Shown here: positions 8,857 through 17,989 of the stretch, one piece after another | Position numbering within the stretch: position 1 is the stretch's first letter | How the letters are laid out: each line of letters starts with the position of its first letter | Notes under the pieces: generated by a model | Databases searched by the model: none | What the model saw: the letters and a program-made list of their open reading frames with translations, nothing else | What the model was told of the DNA's origin: nothing | Program-made: the position numbers and the translations under genes | NCBI GenBank assembly: GCA_021647465.1 | Contig: JAKIUQ010000009.1 | Coordinates: 52,407-116,406, forward strand | Direction: 5' to 3' | Length of the DNA stretch: 64,000 nucleotides | Source: Emcibacter sp. | GTDB lineage: Bacteria > Pseudomonadota > Alphaproteobacteria > Sphingomonadales > Emcibacteraceae

Positions 8857-10272
8857 TTAAATATCGTCAAACAAGCCTGCCTCGTCATAGATCACGCGGT
8901 CATTATAGCCGCTGAACCATATGGCGTCCGGATTGCGGCCAAGGATCGTGATTTTCCCGCGATCCGGTGCATCCGCCGCGCCGCGCAAAAGTTTCAGGAC
9001 AACCACACCATTCTCACCGCCTTTAATGCCGGGGGCGGGCTTGTTGCTGACCGCCGCGACCTCGGTCTTGCCTTTGTAATGGGTGATGGACAGGCGGGCA
9101 TGGGTTTCAACGCCGGAAAGGCCCTTTTGCGACTCATTAAGAATCCGCCAAGCTTCTTCGATCGGCACGTTAAAGGCCTTGTGACCGATGATATCGCGCC
9201 CGCAAAAGAAATAATGATTTTCAACTTTATGACGTTTCAACTCCCGCTGCATAATGCGCAGGGCATCAGGATCATTATTGATATCCTGTAAAATAGGGGC
9301 CTGATTATCCACGGTGATCCAGTCCCTCTGACCGAGTTCCAATACCGCCCTTTTTGTACTGTCAAGCCATTCAAGCCCCCCATCGGGAATGTCAATATAG
9401 CTGCCATCCTTGTTTTTCTTCAGGAATTCGTCTGGATGGTTAAAATGAATCATGATCCGCAATTTTACTTCGGGATAGGCGGCGTGGAATTTATCCAGCA
9501 TATCAAAAAAGGTGACGTCAAAGCGATCGGGATAAAAGGCCAGTTCCTTGGTGCCAATGCGTATGCTATCAATGCCGGCCTCTGACAATGCCGCCAGCCA
9601 GGCGGCAATATTTTTATTGGCAAGAACCAAAGGATCGCCGCCAGACATGAGGATTTCACGCAATCTTTCCCGGCCTGTGACCGGATGACGCCCGCCGTTC
9701 TGGGCAACGATGTTATTATGATCCTTGATATAGGCCACAATCTCGGGAATCTGCGCCATGCCTTTCGGGGCTATGGTGCCATCGGGGCGGGCCACCTCTT
9801 TTTTGGCAATCAGTTCCTCGCGGTAACAAAAACGACAATGGGCGGAACAGGTGCCGACCACATAAATCAACCCAAGCTCATATTTATGGATTAGGCCTTC
9901 GACAGGGCTATAGTCCATTTGCTTGCCGGGATCGGCGGAGCCATCCAGATCATAGGTTTCTTTTGGACTGGCTTTTACCAGAACCTGCAGGGGAAGGCTG
10001 TTCTTGGCCTGATTAAAATAATGGCGGGTGATTTTTACCGGCATGCGGGCTTCCACGTCAAGGCCTGTGCCTTTTAAATCCTCCAGCGCCTGAAGCTCTT
10101 CCGGGGAATAGAAATCTTTCATATCTTCGGGAACTTTGCCTTGGGTAAATTTCTTGATTCCGGCAATGATCTGACGATCATATTTCGCATTCTCAATAGA
10201 CTTTAGGAATTCTGCCTCGCGATCTGTGGGCTCATAGCTGTTCTTTTTAACAGAAGCTGGTTGGACATTCAT
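8857..10272 (-). CDS. KamA-family radical SAM aminomutase (substrate unknown)
   Basis: 471 aa radical SAM/PLP protein of the lysine/glutamate 2,3-aminomutase family, which moves an alpha-amino group to the beta carbon. The [4Fe-4S]-SAM motif is Cys142, Cys146 and Cys149 (CSAHCRFCYR), followed by MSGGDPL, the SAM-binding segment, and HFNHPDE. Near the C-terminal third, GKTEV replaces the GKTPV that carries the PLP lysine in clostridial lysine 2,3-aminomutase. The Asp a few residues before that motif, used there to hold the substrate side-chain amine, is not seen (SITHYKGKT). So lysine is doubtful as substrate. The gene converges on the CoA-transferase/aminotransferase operon with 11 bases between stops and is divergent from a LysR gene. 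Confidence 0.85.
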   Translation of the reverse strand: MNVQPASVKKNSYEPTDREAEFLKSIENAKYDRQIIAGIKKFTQGKVPEDMKDFYSPEELQALEDLKGTGLDVEARMPVKITRHYFNQAKNSLPLQVLVKASPKETYDLDGSADPGKQMDYSPVEGLIHKYELGLIYVVGTCSAHCRFCYREELIAKKEVARPDGTIAPKGMAQIPEIVAYIKDHNNIVAQNGGRHPVTGRERLREILMSGGDPLVLANKNIAAWLAALSEAGIDSIRIGTKELAFYPDRFDVTFFDMLDKFHAAYPEVKLRIMIHFNHPDEFLKKNKDGSYIDIPDGGLEWLDSTKRAVLELGQRDWITVDNQAPILQDINNDPDALRIMQRELKRHKVENHYFFCGRDIIGHKAFNVPIEEAWRILNESQKGLSGVETHARLSITHYKGKTEVAAVSNKPAPGIKGGENGVVVLKLLRGAADAPDRGKITILGRNPDAIWFSGYNDRVIYDEAGLFDDI

Positions 10273-10411
10273 GGCGATTTCCCTTTTATAACACTTCCAT
10301 TAATATTGGCATTATATTGGCGTTGGTGAATTTATTTGCCTTAAAATAGCTTAAAATGCTAACCTGAACAAACGACAGTTCATCATAAACACATGAGTTT
10401 TGGTAATAGAT
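10273..10411. promoter_or_regulatory. Divergent kamA-like / lysR control region
   Basis: 139 bases shared by the two divergent starts. It contains a direct repeat ATATTGGCATTATATTGGCG near 10304-10323 and a second one, CTTAAAATAGCTTAAAATGC, near 10340-10359. Such spaced repeats upstream of the target gene suit a LysR-type activator, but no canonical T-N11-A site could be fixed with confidence. Confidence 0.35.
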
Positions 10412-11353
10412 ATGTTAGGTCAAAGACGCCTTATCCCCAGCACGAGTATGTTGATGGCTTTTGAAGCCGCCGCCCGAAAGGGAAGCTTCACAGCCGCCGC
10501 GCGGGAACTTAATCTTACGCAGGGGGCGGTAAGTCGCCAGGTGAGCGCGTTAGAGGCGCAGCTGAATATCATGCTTTTTCAGCGGGTTCGTAAATCTATT
10601 ATACTGACAGATGCGGGCAAGCTTTACGCGCAGGAAATTGCGGTTGCCTTGAAGGCGGTTCGCAATGCCTCCCTGAATGCCATGCGGGATCAGCAGGGCG
10701 GTATATTAAATCTTGCCATATTGCCAACCTTCGGGACACGGTGGTTAATGCCGAGATTCCCCGATTTTTTAAAGCGCAACCCAAAAATAACGGTTAACTT
10801 CTCCAGCAAACTATCCCCCTTTGATTTTAACAGTGAAAATATTCATGCGGCCATTCATTTTGGCCTGCCCGATTGGCCGGATGCGGATAGCTGTTATTTG
10901 ATGGGAGAGGAAGCCATCCCCGTCTGTGCGCCGTCTCTTATCGATTCTGACCTAATTGATTCTGAAATACCAAAAAATCCACAAGATATTGCCTTGCTGC
11001 CATTGCTTAATCTGGAAACCCGGCCCTATGCCTGGGCTGATTGGTTTGCGCAGAATGATACGCCGCCGCCCGTGGGCAGCGGCATGGTTTTTGAACAGTT
11101 TGCCTTGGTGACACAGGCGGCGATCGCGGGATTGGGGGCCGCGCTATTACCCAAATTCCTCATTGAAACAGAGCTTGAAAGGGGTGAATTGGTACAACTT
11201 CTTGACCTGCCGCTTAAAGGGGAAGAGGGGTATTATCTGGTAGCGCCGCCCCATCATTCAACCTTCATGCCGATTATTGCCCTGAGGAAATGGCTTCTCG
11301 AACAGTTTCAGGATGGCGCGGCGCACCCAAAGAAAAGCCCGTCTTCCGTTTAG
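10412..11353 (+). CDS. LysR-family transcriptional regulator, GcvA-like
   Basis: 313 aa from the ATG at 10412 (an in-frame TTG lies at 10400; neither has a strong ribosome binding site). The winged helix-turn-helix is at about residues 10-65 (FEAAARKGSFTAAARELNLTQGAVSRQVSALE), followed by a LysR substrate-binding domain with the ILPTFGTRWLMPRF start typical of the GcvA/AmpR subgroup. It is transcribed away from the KamA-family gene across a 139-base gap. LysR proteins usually control the divergent gene, so it is the likely regulator of the aminomutase and perhaps of the linked CoA-transferase genes (inference). Its effector is probably an amino acid or related acid. Confidence 0.88.
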   Translation: MLGQRRLIPSTSMLMAFEAAARKGSFTAAARELNLTQGAVSRQVSALEAQLNIMLFQRVRKSIILTDAGKLYAQEIAVALKAVRNASLNAMRDQQGGILNLAILPTFGTRWLMPRFPDFLKRNPKITVNFSSKLSPFDFNSENIHAAIHFGLPDWPDADSCYLMGEEAIPVCAPSLIDSDLIDSEIPKNPQDIALLPLLNLETRPYAWADWFAQNDTPPPVGSGMVFEQFALVTQAAIAGLGAALLPKFLIETELERGELVQLLDLPLKGEEGYYLVAPPHHSTFMPIIALRKWLLEQFQDGAAHPKKSPSSV

Positions 11354-11410
11354 TCTTTACAAGGTCATATGTTTAGACATAGATTACGGGGAAAAATAGG
11401 AGAATATATC

Positions 11411-12964
11411 TTGTATAAATCAATCGCATTCATAATGGCTTTCTTGGCCGGGATCTTTTTATCAACGGCGGCCTTTGCCCAGACCAAAGTGAACTTTACA
11501 AATATCGCGCCGGCGGACGGTAATATTGTCATTGGCGTATATGAAGGCGGCGCACTTGGCAAGTTTGCGGATTCTTTGAACGCCCAAACGAATGGCGGGC
11601 TTGTTCATGCGATAAAAGCGTCAAAATTTGATGGCAAAGCCATGAGCGTCAAGATTGTTACCGCCCCTATGGGGTCAAATTACAATCAGATATTGCTTGT
11701 CGGCCTTGGTGATAAAGAGGCCGGTTTGAGCGATATCGAATGGCAGAATGTTGGCGGCAATGCCGCACAAAAGGCGGTTGATGCCTTTACAACGGTGCCG
11801 GCCATGCATTTTGATATTCCTGCCGGGGCCTTGGCCCAGATTGCCTTTGGCGCAAAATTGGGCAGCTATTATTTTGATAAATATTATACAGAAAAAAACC
11901 GGTTAAAAAGCCAGAAAGCCCTCACTTTCGTGAGCCATAACCATGAGGAAGCCAAACAGATATTTTCGGCAGAATTGGGCCCTGTGGCAACGGCAATGTG
12001 GTTCACGCGTGATGTGTCAAATGAACCGGCTAATGTGATTTATCCTGAATCTTTTGTAAAAAGATGGCGCGGTCATTTCAAAAAAATGAAAAATATCAAG
12101 ATAAAAGTCATTGATGAAAAGGAAATGCAAAAGCTTGGTATGGGCGCATTATATGGTGTGGGCCGCGGCAGCCAGCGTCCTCCCCGCATGATGATTGTCG
12201 AATATTGGGGCGCTGACAAGAATGAAAAACCTGTTGTGATCGTTGGCAAGGGCATCACCTTTGACACGGGCGGCATAAGTTTAAAAAACCCGCCTAAAAT
12301 GTGGAATATGAAGTTTGATATGTCCGGCGCGGCGAGTACGATGGGAACTATTCATGCCTTGGCCGGACGCGGCGCGAAGGTGAATGTCGTTGGTATCGCC
12401 GCCCTTGCGGAAAATATGCCGAGTTCAAAGGCCCAAAGGCCGGGTGATGTTGTGACATCCATGTCGGGTAAAACCATTCAAATTCGCTCCACAGATGCCG
12501 AAGGGCGCCTGGTTCTGGCGGACGGCCTTTATTATGGCGATATCACGTATAATCCCCCATTACTGGTGAATATGGCCACGCTTACCGGCTCTGCAAGCCG
12601 CGCGTTGGGGGCGGATTATGCCGCCCTGTTTTCGCGTCATGACGCCTTGGCAGAAAAATTGCTGGCGACGGGCAGGAAAACCGGTGACGCGCTGTGGCGC
12701 CTCCCTTTAAATGCCAACCATTTTAAGGCTATTGAAAATAATGTCGCGGATGTGATGAATTCCGGCCCTGATGCCCCCGGCGCGAGCGCCGGCGCGGCCT
12801 TTCTGGCCAGCTTTGTACGAGAAAGTACAAATTGGGCACATTTGGATATTGCCGGGATTGCTTATTCTGATAAACCAACAGCCACCAAAGCCTCTCCCGG
12901 TTCCCGTGGTTTTGGTGTCCGGTTATTGAATGCCTATATCAAAGAGCATTATGAAGAAAAATAA
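11411..12964 (+). CDS. Exported M17 leucyl aminopeptidase
   Basis: Peptidase family M17 with two metal ions, releasing N-terminal residues from peptides. 517 aa from the TTG at 11411, which has AGGAGA 9 bases upstream and puts a clean signal peptide at the N-terminus (YKSIAFIMAFLAGIF then TAAFA cut before Q); an in-frame ATG at 11369 would add 14 residues ahead of it. The metal/active-site blocks are GKGITFDTGGISLK, the KFDMSGAAS block, and STDAEGRLVLADGL, where the usual Asn of the NTDAEGRL signature is Ser. Periplasmic or outer-membrane-associated location is inferred from the signal. M17 enzymes are mostly cytosolic, so an exported one points to use of external peptides. Confidence 0.9.
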   Translation: MYKSIAFIMAFLAGIFLSTAAFAQTKVNFTNIAPADGNIVIGVYEGGALGKFADSLNAQTNGGLVHAIKASKFDGKAMSVKIVTAPMGSNYNQILLVGLGDKEAGLSDIEWQNVGGNAAQKAVDAFTTVPAMHFDIPAGALAQIAFGAKLGSYYFDKYYTEKNRLKSQKALTFVSHNHEEAKQIFSAELGPVATAMWFTRDVSNEPANVIYPESFVKRWRGHFKKMKNIKIKVIDEKEMQKLGMGALYGVGRGSQRPPRMMIVEYWGADKNEKPVVIVGKGITFDTGGISLKNPPKMWNMKFDMSGAASTMGTIHALAGRGAKVNVVGIAALAENMPSSKAQRPGDVVTSMSGKTIQIRSTDAEGRLVLADGLYYGDITYNPPLLVNMATLTGSASRALGADYAALFSRHDALAEKLLATGRKTGDALWRLPLNANHFKAIENNVADVMNSGPDAPGASAGAAFLASFVRESTNWAHLDIAGIAYSDKPTATKASPGSRGFGVRLLNAYIKEHYEEK

Positions 12965-13076
12965 GGCCCCTGTTATTGAAATTATCAGAAGATAAATTTT
13001 TTTTAATAAATGTCATAACTGGATTTCATATGATATTCCTAATTTAACCCTATTGATGAAAATATAGGAGATTAAA

Positions 13077-13892
13077 ATGAGAATTCATAAACTCAGCTCA
13101 GGACTTGCCGTAGCATTGCTTTTCTCAGCCGGTGCCATGGCGGCTCCCACGGAGAAAGCCGGGCAAAATATTGTCAAAGGGGATAAAGAGGATTTTTTTA
13201 TTGCCCGGATGAATCAGGCGTTTCCCGCTCCAAATATGATGCCTGAAATACATCATTTTAAAAGCTATAAAATGTTGCCCCGTAAAATATTATCACAGAG
13301 TGATTTTACAAATATTATTTCAAGTGAAGATGCTATAGACACGGCGGAAACTTTTGCCAAAGGCAAAGCCATGTCCGTCAGTTTCATGGCCTTTGGTTCA
13401 CCAAGCTATATGGTAAATGTCGTCACCAAAAATGGGTTCAAGAATATTAGAATAGCCGCCGATACCGGCAAAGTCATCGGCCCAAAGAAAAACCCCGGCG
13501 CGGATATTTATGATGCCTTTCGCGGTAAGGGTGATGATAAGCTTACGCTTGACCTTCAGGGCGCAATGGATAAGGCCAAAAAGGAAGTCAAAGGCCATAT
13601 TGCCGGTGCCAACCTGATGCCTGAACCGGGAAATATGACCTATAGCATCGTCATTGATACGGAAGAAGACGGTCGTAAGACTGTCTTGATCAGCGGCAGT
13701 ACCGGCAAAATTATTTCTGTTCATGACGCCCTGAGCATAAATATGGGTATGAATATGCCTTTTACGATGCCAGCTATGCCTATTATGATGCGCGAAGGAC
13801 CAAAAGGCGTGGGCTTTCAAGAGTTTATTATGAGGGAAGATGGCGTTCTTGAAGCCCCCGAAATGGAACATATGCCCGGAGGCCAAGAGTAG
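13077..13892 (+). CDS. Secreted PepSY-domain protein
   Basis: 271 aa with a signal peptide (LAVALLFSAGAMA, cut near residue 23). Two PepSY-like modules can be seen: about residues 84-140 (EDAIDTAETFAKG..., ending IAADTGKVIG) and about 160-220 (DLQGAMDKAKKEVKG..., ending SGSTGKIISVHD). The C-terminal 50 residues are rich in Met and Pro (MGMNMPFTMPAMPIMM), which may bind metal or a membrane surface. PepSY domains are thought to inhibit peptidases or sense the periplasm. The gene lies 14 bases before a response regulator-kinase pair, so it is probably part of that system as a sensor accessory or target. Precise role unknown. Confidence 0.8.
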   Translation: MRIHKLSSGLAVALLFSAGAMAAPTEKAGQNIVKGDKEDFFIARMNQAFPAPNMMPEIHHFKSYKMLPRKILSQSDFTNIISSEDAIDTAETFAKGKAMSVSFMAFGSPSYMVNVVTKNGFKNIRIAADTGKVIGPKKNPGADIYDAFRGKGDDKLTLDLQGAMDKAKKEVKGHIAGANLMPEPGNMTYSIVIDTEEDGRKTVLISGSTGKIISVHDALSINMGMNMPFTMPAMPIMMREGPKGVGFQEFIMREDGVLEAPEMEHMPGGQE

Positions 13893-13906
13893 GCCGTATC
13901 CAAGGA

Positions 13907-14599
13907 GTGCGAAAAACCTTGCAGCTGTTATTGATCGAAGATGAAATAGAAGTGGCCGACTTTATCAGACAAAGTCTTGAAGAGGCCGGCCATACCGTCT
14001 GTCATCTTGATAATGGCCGCGATGGGCTTACCCAGGCGTTGGCAAACAGTTTTGATGTTTTGATCGTTGACCGTATGCTGCCTGAATTGGATGGCTTGAA
14101 AGTGGTGAAAGCCATCAGAGCCACCGGCAATCAGACGCCTGTGTTATTTTTAAGTGCGTTGGGTCAGGTTGATGAACGGGTAAAAGGCCTTAAGGCTGGT
14201 GGCGATGATTATCTCACCAAACCTTTTGCCTTCAGCGAACTTATGGCCCGGCTTGAAGCTTTGTCACGTCGTCCCCCTCACGTGCAAAGCGAGATTACCG
14301 AACTTGTTATCGGGTCCTTAACTATGGATCTGTTAAGCCGCAAGGTTTTTCGTGATAACAGGGAAATTACCCTTCAGGGTAAAGAGTTTAACCTGTTGGA
14401 GCAATTATTGCGTAATCAAGGCCGGGTCATGACCCGCACCATGCTGCTGGAAAATGTCTGGGGCTATCACTTTGATACCGGCACCAACGTCATTGATGTT
14501 CATATGAGCAATTTACGAAAAAAAATTGACCCGCCGGGTAGTCCGCCCATGCTTCATACGGTCAGAGGGGCCGGTTATAAAATCGAAGCGGCACCCTGA
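13907..14599 (+). CDS. OmpR-family response regulator
   Basis: 230 aa: receiver domain with phospho-acceptor Asp55 (LIVDRMLPELDG), acidic pocket EDE at 11-13 and Lys in DDYLTKPF near 105, then an OmpR/PhoB winged helix (about 130-228, GKEFNLLEQLLRNQGRVMT ... VHMSNLRKKI). The start is uncertain: the GTG at 13907 overlaps the AAGGAG at 13902-13907, so a TTG at 13919, 11 bases beyond that site, may be used, giving 226 aa. The stop overlaps the kinase ATG by one base (TGATG), so the pair is co-translated. The PepSY gene just upstream is a likely partner or target. Confidence 0.93.
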   Translation: MRKTLQLLLIEDEIEVADFIRQSLEEAGHTVCHLDNGRDGLTQALANSFDVLIVDRMLPELDGLKVVKAIRATGNQTPVLFLSALGQVDERVKGLKAGGDDYLTKPFAFSELMARLEALSRRPPHVQSEITELVIGSLTMDLLSRKVFRDNREITLQGKEFNLLEQLLRNQGRVMTRTMLLENVWGYHFDTGTNVIDVHMSNLRKKIDPPGSPPMLHTVRGAGYKIEAAP

Positions 14600-16158
14600 T
14601 GAAACAACGATCTTCCCTCATAAAAAGTTATATAGGCCGTCTGGTATTTATTTATGGTCTGGCGGTCATTCTGGCTCTTGGGGCGCTATTTTATTTTCGT
14701 GATACTCTGGCAACCCTGCAAGTGGACAGCTATGCCAAGCCATTGGTCGATCGTGAAGTGAGTTATTTCAGGTCGGTTTATGAAAAGCGGGGTATGGGCG
14801 ACCTCATAGAAATATTAGAAGATTACAGAGACCAGCCGGAGCGTGGTTTTGATTATGCTCTGATTAAAAATGGCAAGCTGGTTTCGGGCGACAAGGATAT
14901 TTTTGCACCCCAGCCAATGATATTTGGGCAACCATTTCAGTTTTCTGGTATGCAAAGCTTCAAGGTTCCCGAAAATATATATGCTCCCGAAACTATGCTG
15001 GTTCCTGATTTTATACCGAACAAAAAGAACAGCAGGTCTGCCGAAGGGTTTCTAGAGAAATTCCCGCCATTGAGAAATTCACCAGAATCTTTCGAACCAG
15101 AATTTTTCGAATTTTCTGAAATAATAACAATGCCAAATGACATGATTAGTCCTTTCAATTTTATGGGGCAGAATCATATTCTTATGGAATCCATATATTT
15201 AGGCGGGGGGGTGATGTTAATGGCGGCATTTGATACACGCAGCTTTGAAAATCCGAGCGTGTTTCTCAACCGTATTTTAATTGGGCTATGTCTGTTGATC
15301 ATTGCGGGCTTTATCACGACGACATTCATAGGCTGGAAAATCCATAGCCGCCTTAACGGGATAAATAAAACCGCGAGCGATATATTGAAACATAATGATT
15401 TAAGCCGTCGTATTCCGGGCGGATCCGGCGGCAGTGAATTTGATTTGCTCAGCCGGAATCTTAACAATATGCTCGAGGGCATCGAACAAAAACTGGAAGA
15501 TATGCGCCAGCTCAGCAACAATATTGCCCATGACCTGCGGACCCCGCTGACGATTTTACGTAACCGGCTCGAGACATTGGGTAAAAACGCCAATAAGATA
15601 GAGGATGAGAAGGAAAAAACGCTTCTTCATATGGATGGAATTCTGGAGACATTTAACGCCATCCTGCGCATCAGCAACCTTGAGAGTGGATCAGCGCAGC
15701 TTCATAAAGAAAATATCAATCTGCCGGAAATGATACAGGATGTCATTGACCTATATGCGCCTCTGGCCACGAAAAAGAAACAGACGCTTGGGCATGAGCT
15801 TGATGATTTTGTGATATACGCGGATCGTAATCTCTTGTTTCAGGCTTTGGCAAATATCATTGACAATGCCGTTAAATATACGCCCGAGAGCGGAAAAATC
15901 ATGATTTCCGCAGAAGAAAAACCTCTCAGTTTTGAACTATATATTGATGACACCGGTTCTGGCATTCCGGCGGATAAGCTGGACAAGGTGCTGACCCGCT
16001 ATGAACGATTGGATCACAGCCGTAATACCAGTGGTCACGGCCTGGGCTTAAGCTTGGTAAAAGCAATAATGGATGCCCATAATGGCCGCCTCAGCCTGAC
16101 AAATCATGCCGGCGGACTAAGAGTGAACCTCAGTTTTCCCCACCCGCGCCAAGCTTGA
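14599..16158 (+). CDS. Membrane sensor histidine kinase (HAMP)
   Basis: 519 aa. Transmembrane helix 1 lies at about 12-30, a large periplasmic region to about 218, and helix 2 at about 220-245; a HAMP linker follows (to about 295). The phosphorylated His311 is in NNIAHDLRTPLT. The catalytic domain has the N box (NIIDNAVKYTP), the G1 box (DDTGSGIP) and the G2 box (GHGLGLSL). The periplasmic part has many Phe, Pro and Glu residues and no domain I recognise. It partners with the overlapping OmpR-type regulator, and the PepSY gene upstream suggests it senses an envelope state. It ends 53 bases before the convergent btuD stop. Confidence 0.93.
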   Translation: MKQRSSLIKSYIGRLVFIYGLAVILALGALFYFRDTLATLQVDSYAKPLVDREVSYFRSVYEKRGMGDLIEILEDYRDQPERGFDYALIKNGKLVSGDKDIFAPQPMIFGQPFQFSGMQSFKVPENIYAPETMLVPDFIPNKKNSRSAEGFLEKFPPLRNSPESFEPEFFEFSEIITMPNDMISPFNFMGQNHILMESIYLGGGVMLMAAFDTRSFENPSVFLNRILIGLCLLIIAGFITTTFIGWKIHSRLNGINKTASDILKHNDLSRRIPGGSGGSEFDLLSRNLNNMLEGIEQKLEDMRQLSNNIAHDLRTPLTILRNRLETLGKNANKIEDEKEKTLLHMDGILETFNAILRISNLESGSAQLHKENINLPEMIQDVIDLYAPLATKKKQTLGHELDDFVIYADRNLLFQALANIIDNAVKYTPESGKIMISAEEKPLSFELYIDDTGSGIPADKLDKVLTRYERLDHSRNTSGHGLGLSLVKAIMDAHNGRLSLTNHAGGLRVNLSFPHPRQA

Positions 16159-16211
16159 CAAGCCCCTTATATCTTACCTATGCCAATATTAATTGACCCA
16201 TATTTTGCGTC

Positions 16212-17003
16212 TTACTCATGGGATTGACCGTTATGAATGGCGTGGGGTACAAGGAAATTCTTGCCGTTCTCCTGCCAGCGGCTGACGGATATGCCAAAGA
16301 AACGGGACAGGTTTTTGTCGCTCAATATATGTGCCGGCGGGCCTTGGTCTATCATTTGGCCCTCATGCAATAAAATAAGCCTGTCACAGGTTCGTGCCGC
16401 AAGCCCAAGGTCATGGAGAACCACGAGTACCGCCCCGCCTGCGGCCGCATGGGCTTTAAGAATCTCCATCACCTGTAATTGATGGAAGGGATCAAGAGAG
16501 GCGACGGGTTCATCCGCCAATATATAGGTCGCGCCGCTGGCCAGCGTTCGCGCCAGAAGAACCCGGGCCCGCTCGCCGCCGGACAGGGTTGTTGCCGCCC
16601 GCTCTTTCAAATGCAGGCAATCGGTGAGGGTCAAGGCACGGTCTATTTCGTTATCGTCTTCGGGCTGAAGTTTTTGCCACGGGCCAAGGTGAGGAATCCG
16701 GCCAAGGGCAACGAGCCGCTCCACAGTCAAAGGCCAGTGCAGCGGGGCCCCCTGCGCCGCATAGGCCAGACATAACGCGCGTTCTTTCAGGCTCATGGCG
16801 GAAAGGTCGCGTCCCTCCAGCGTTATCCTGCCGGAACCGGGTTTGTTCAATCCCAGAATGCTCTTGAGAAGACAGCTCTTGCCGGCACCGTTAGGGCCGA
16901 TCATGCCAACCATTTCGCCCGGCTTAACGCTGGCGGAGACATCTTTGAGTATTTGCGCGCCGCCAAGGGTAAGCGTGATGTTCTGTATCACAAGGCCTTT
17001 CAT
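16212..17003 (-). CDS. btuD: Cobalamin/FecCD-type ABC transporter ATPase (BtuD-like)
   Basis: 263 aa ABC ATPase that powers import of corrinoid through the inner membrane. Walker A is GPNGAGKS at 36-43, the signature is LSGGERARV, Walker B is YILADEP, and the switch His is in VVLHDLG. The ATG at 17003 is chosen because it overlaps the permease stop by four bases (ATGA); a longer in-frame start at 17045 is less likely. It is last in a four-gene operon btuB-btuF-btuC-btuD behind a cobalamin riboswitch, so B12 rather than iron-siderophore is the likely cargo. Sequence alone would also fit a heme or siderophore ATPase. Confidence 0.88.
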   Translation of the reverse strand: MKGLVIQNITLTLGGAQILKDVSASVKPGEMVGMIGPNGAGKSCLLKSILGLNKPGSGRITLEGRDLSAMSLKERALCLAYAAQGAPLHWPLTVERLVALGRIPHLGPWQKLQPEDDNEIDRALTLTDCLHLKERAATTLSGGERARVLLARTLASGATYILADEPVASLDPFHQLQVMEILKAHAAAGGAVLVVLHDLGLAARTCDRLILLHEGQMIDQGPPAHILSDKNLSRFFGISVSRWQENGKNFLVPHAIHNGQSHE

Positions 17004-17989
17004 CTCATCTCCTTTCGCGTATGGAAGATGATGTATAAAAAGCAAGGCGCCCCCACAAGGGCCGTCACCACCCCAAGGCGCAGCGGCGATCCGGCAACCG
17101 GTAACCGGGTCAATATATCTGCAAAGGTAAGTAACAAGGCCCCGATCAAGGCACTGGGGATCAGAATCGCGCCGGGTTCCCGGCTAATCAGGGCGCGGGT
17201 GATATGGGGGACAACAAGGCCGATAAACCCAATAGCCCCGCAGATGGATACCGCCGCCCCGACGCTGAGCGCGGCACCGATAACGATACGCAGCTTGAGC
17301 CACATCAGATTGATGCCCATGGTTTGGGCGACCTCCTCGCCAACACTTAAGGCATTTAGGCCCTGTCCCACACCGATCATCATGGCCCAGCCGATGAGGA
17401 TGAAGGGGCCCGCCATCCACAGATCATTCATCGTGCGATTTTCGAGCGACCCCAGCATCCACATCACCATGTCCCGAATGGTCATGGGATTGGCAGACAG
17501 ATTCATAACAAGAGAGATCAGAGCGGTTGCCAGAGAGCTGATGCCAATGCCCACAAGGATCAGCATCAGGACGCTGCTGTCGCGCGTGGTCACCAACAGC
17601 AGAATAAACGTCGCGAGCAAGGCGCCGGTCATGGCAAAAAGCGGTACCGAAAACACCCATATTGTGGCCAACCCCAAATGAATGGCAATGACAGCGCCAA
17701 GGGCGGCACTGGCCGAAACACCAATTATGCCGGGATCTGCCAGCGGATTACGCAGCACGCCTTGCAAGGCGGCACCGGCAAGGCCAAGTGTGGCCCCGAC
17801 CAGCATGCCAAGAATAACCCGGGGCAGGCGCAATTCAAAAAGGATCATCGATATGGGATCATCTGCGGGGGCCGTTAGTCCGGCCCAGATGTCGGCACCT
17901 CCAAGGCTTACGCGGCCAAAGCTTAAAGAAATTAATCCTGCGGCAATCAGGGCGAAAGCAAGCAGGCTATAGCTGAGGGTATTATTCAT
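17000..17989 (-). CDS. btuC: FecCD-family inner-membrane permease (BtuC-like)
   Basis: 329 aa, highly hydrophobic with about ten transmembrane helices, the standard FecCD/BtuC size. Family blocks: LRLPRVILGMLVGATLGLAGA near residue 55, the GVSASAALGAV segment near 95, and IGFIGLVVPHITR near 260, which contacts the ATPase. It overlaps btuD by four bases and btuF by eight, so the three are coupled. The riboswitch upstream of the operon assigns it to cobalamin or cobinamide import. Confidence 0.9.
   Translation of the reverse strand: MNNTLSYSLLAFALIAAGLISLSFGRVSLGGADIWAGLTAPADDPISMILFELRLPRVILGMLVGATLGLAGAALQGVLRNPLADPGIIGVSASAALGAVIAIHLGLATIWVFSVPLFAMTGALLATFILLLVTTRDSSVLMLILVGIGISSLATALISLVMNLSANPMTIRDMVMWMLGSLENRTMNDLWMAGPFILIGWAMMIGVGQGLNALSVGEEVAQTMGINLMWLKLRIVIGAALSVGAAVSICGAIGFIGLVVPHITRALISREPGAILIPSALIGALLLTFADILTRLPVAGSPLRLGVVTALVGAPCFLYIIFHTRKEMR

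Noticed and set aside
8857..10272. Plain assignment as lysine 2,3-aminomutase (kamA)
   Set aside because: The family is clear, but the substrate motifs differ and no lysine-fermentation genes are nearby, so the gene symbol was left out.
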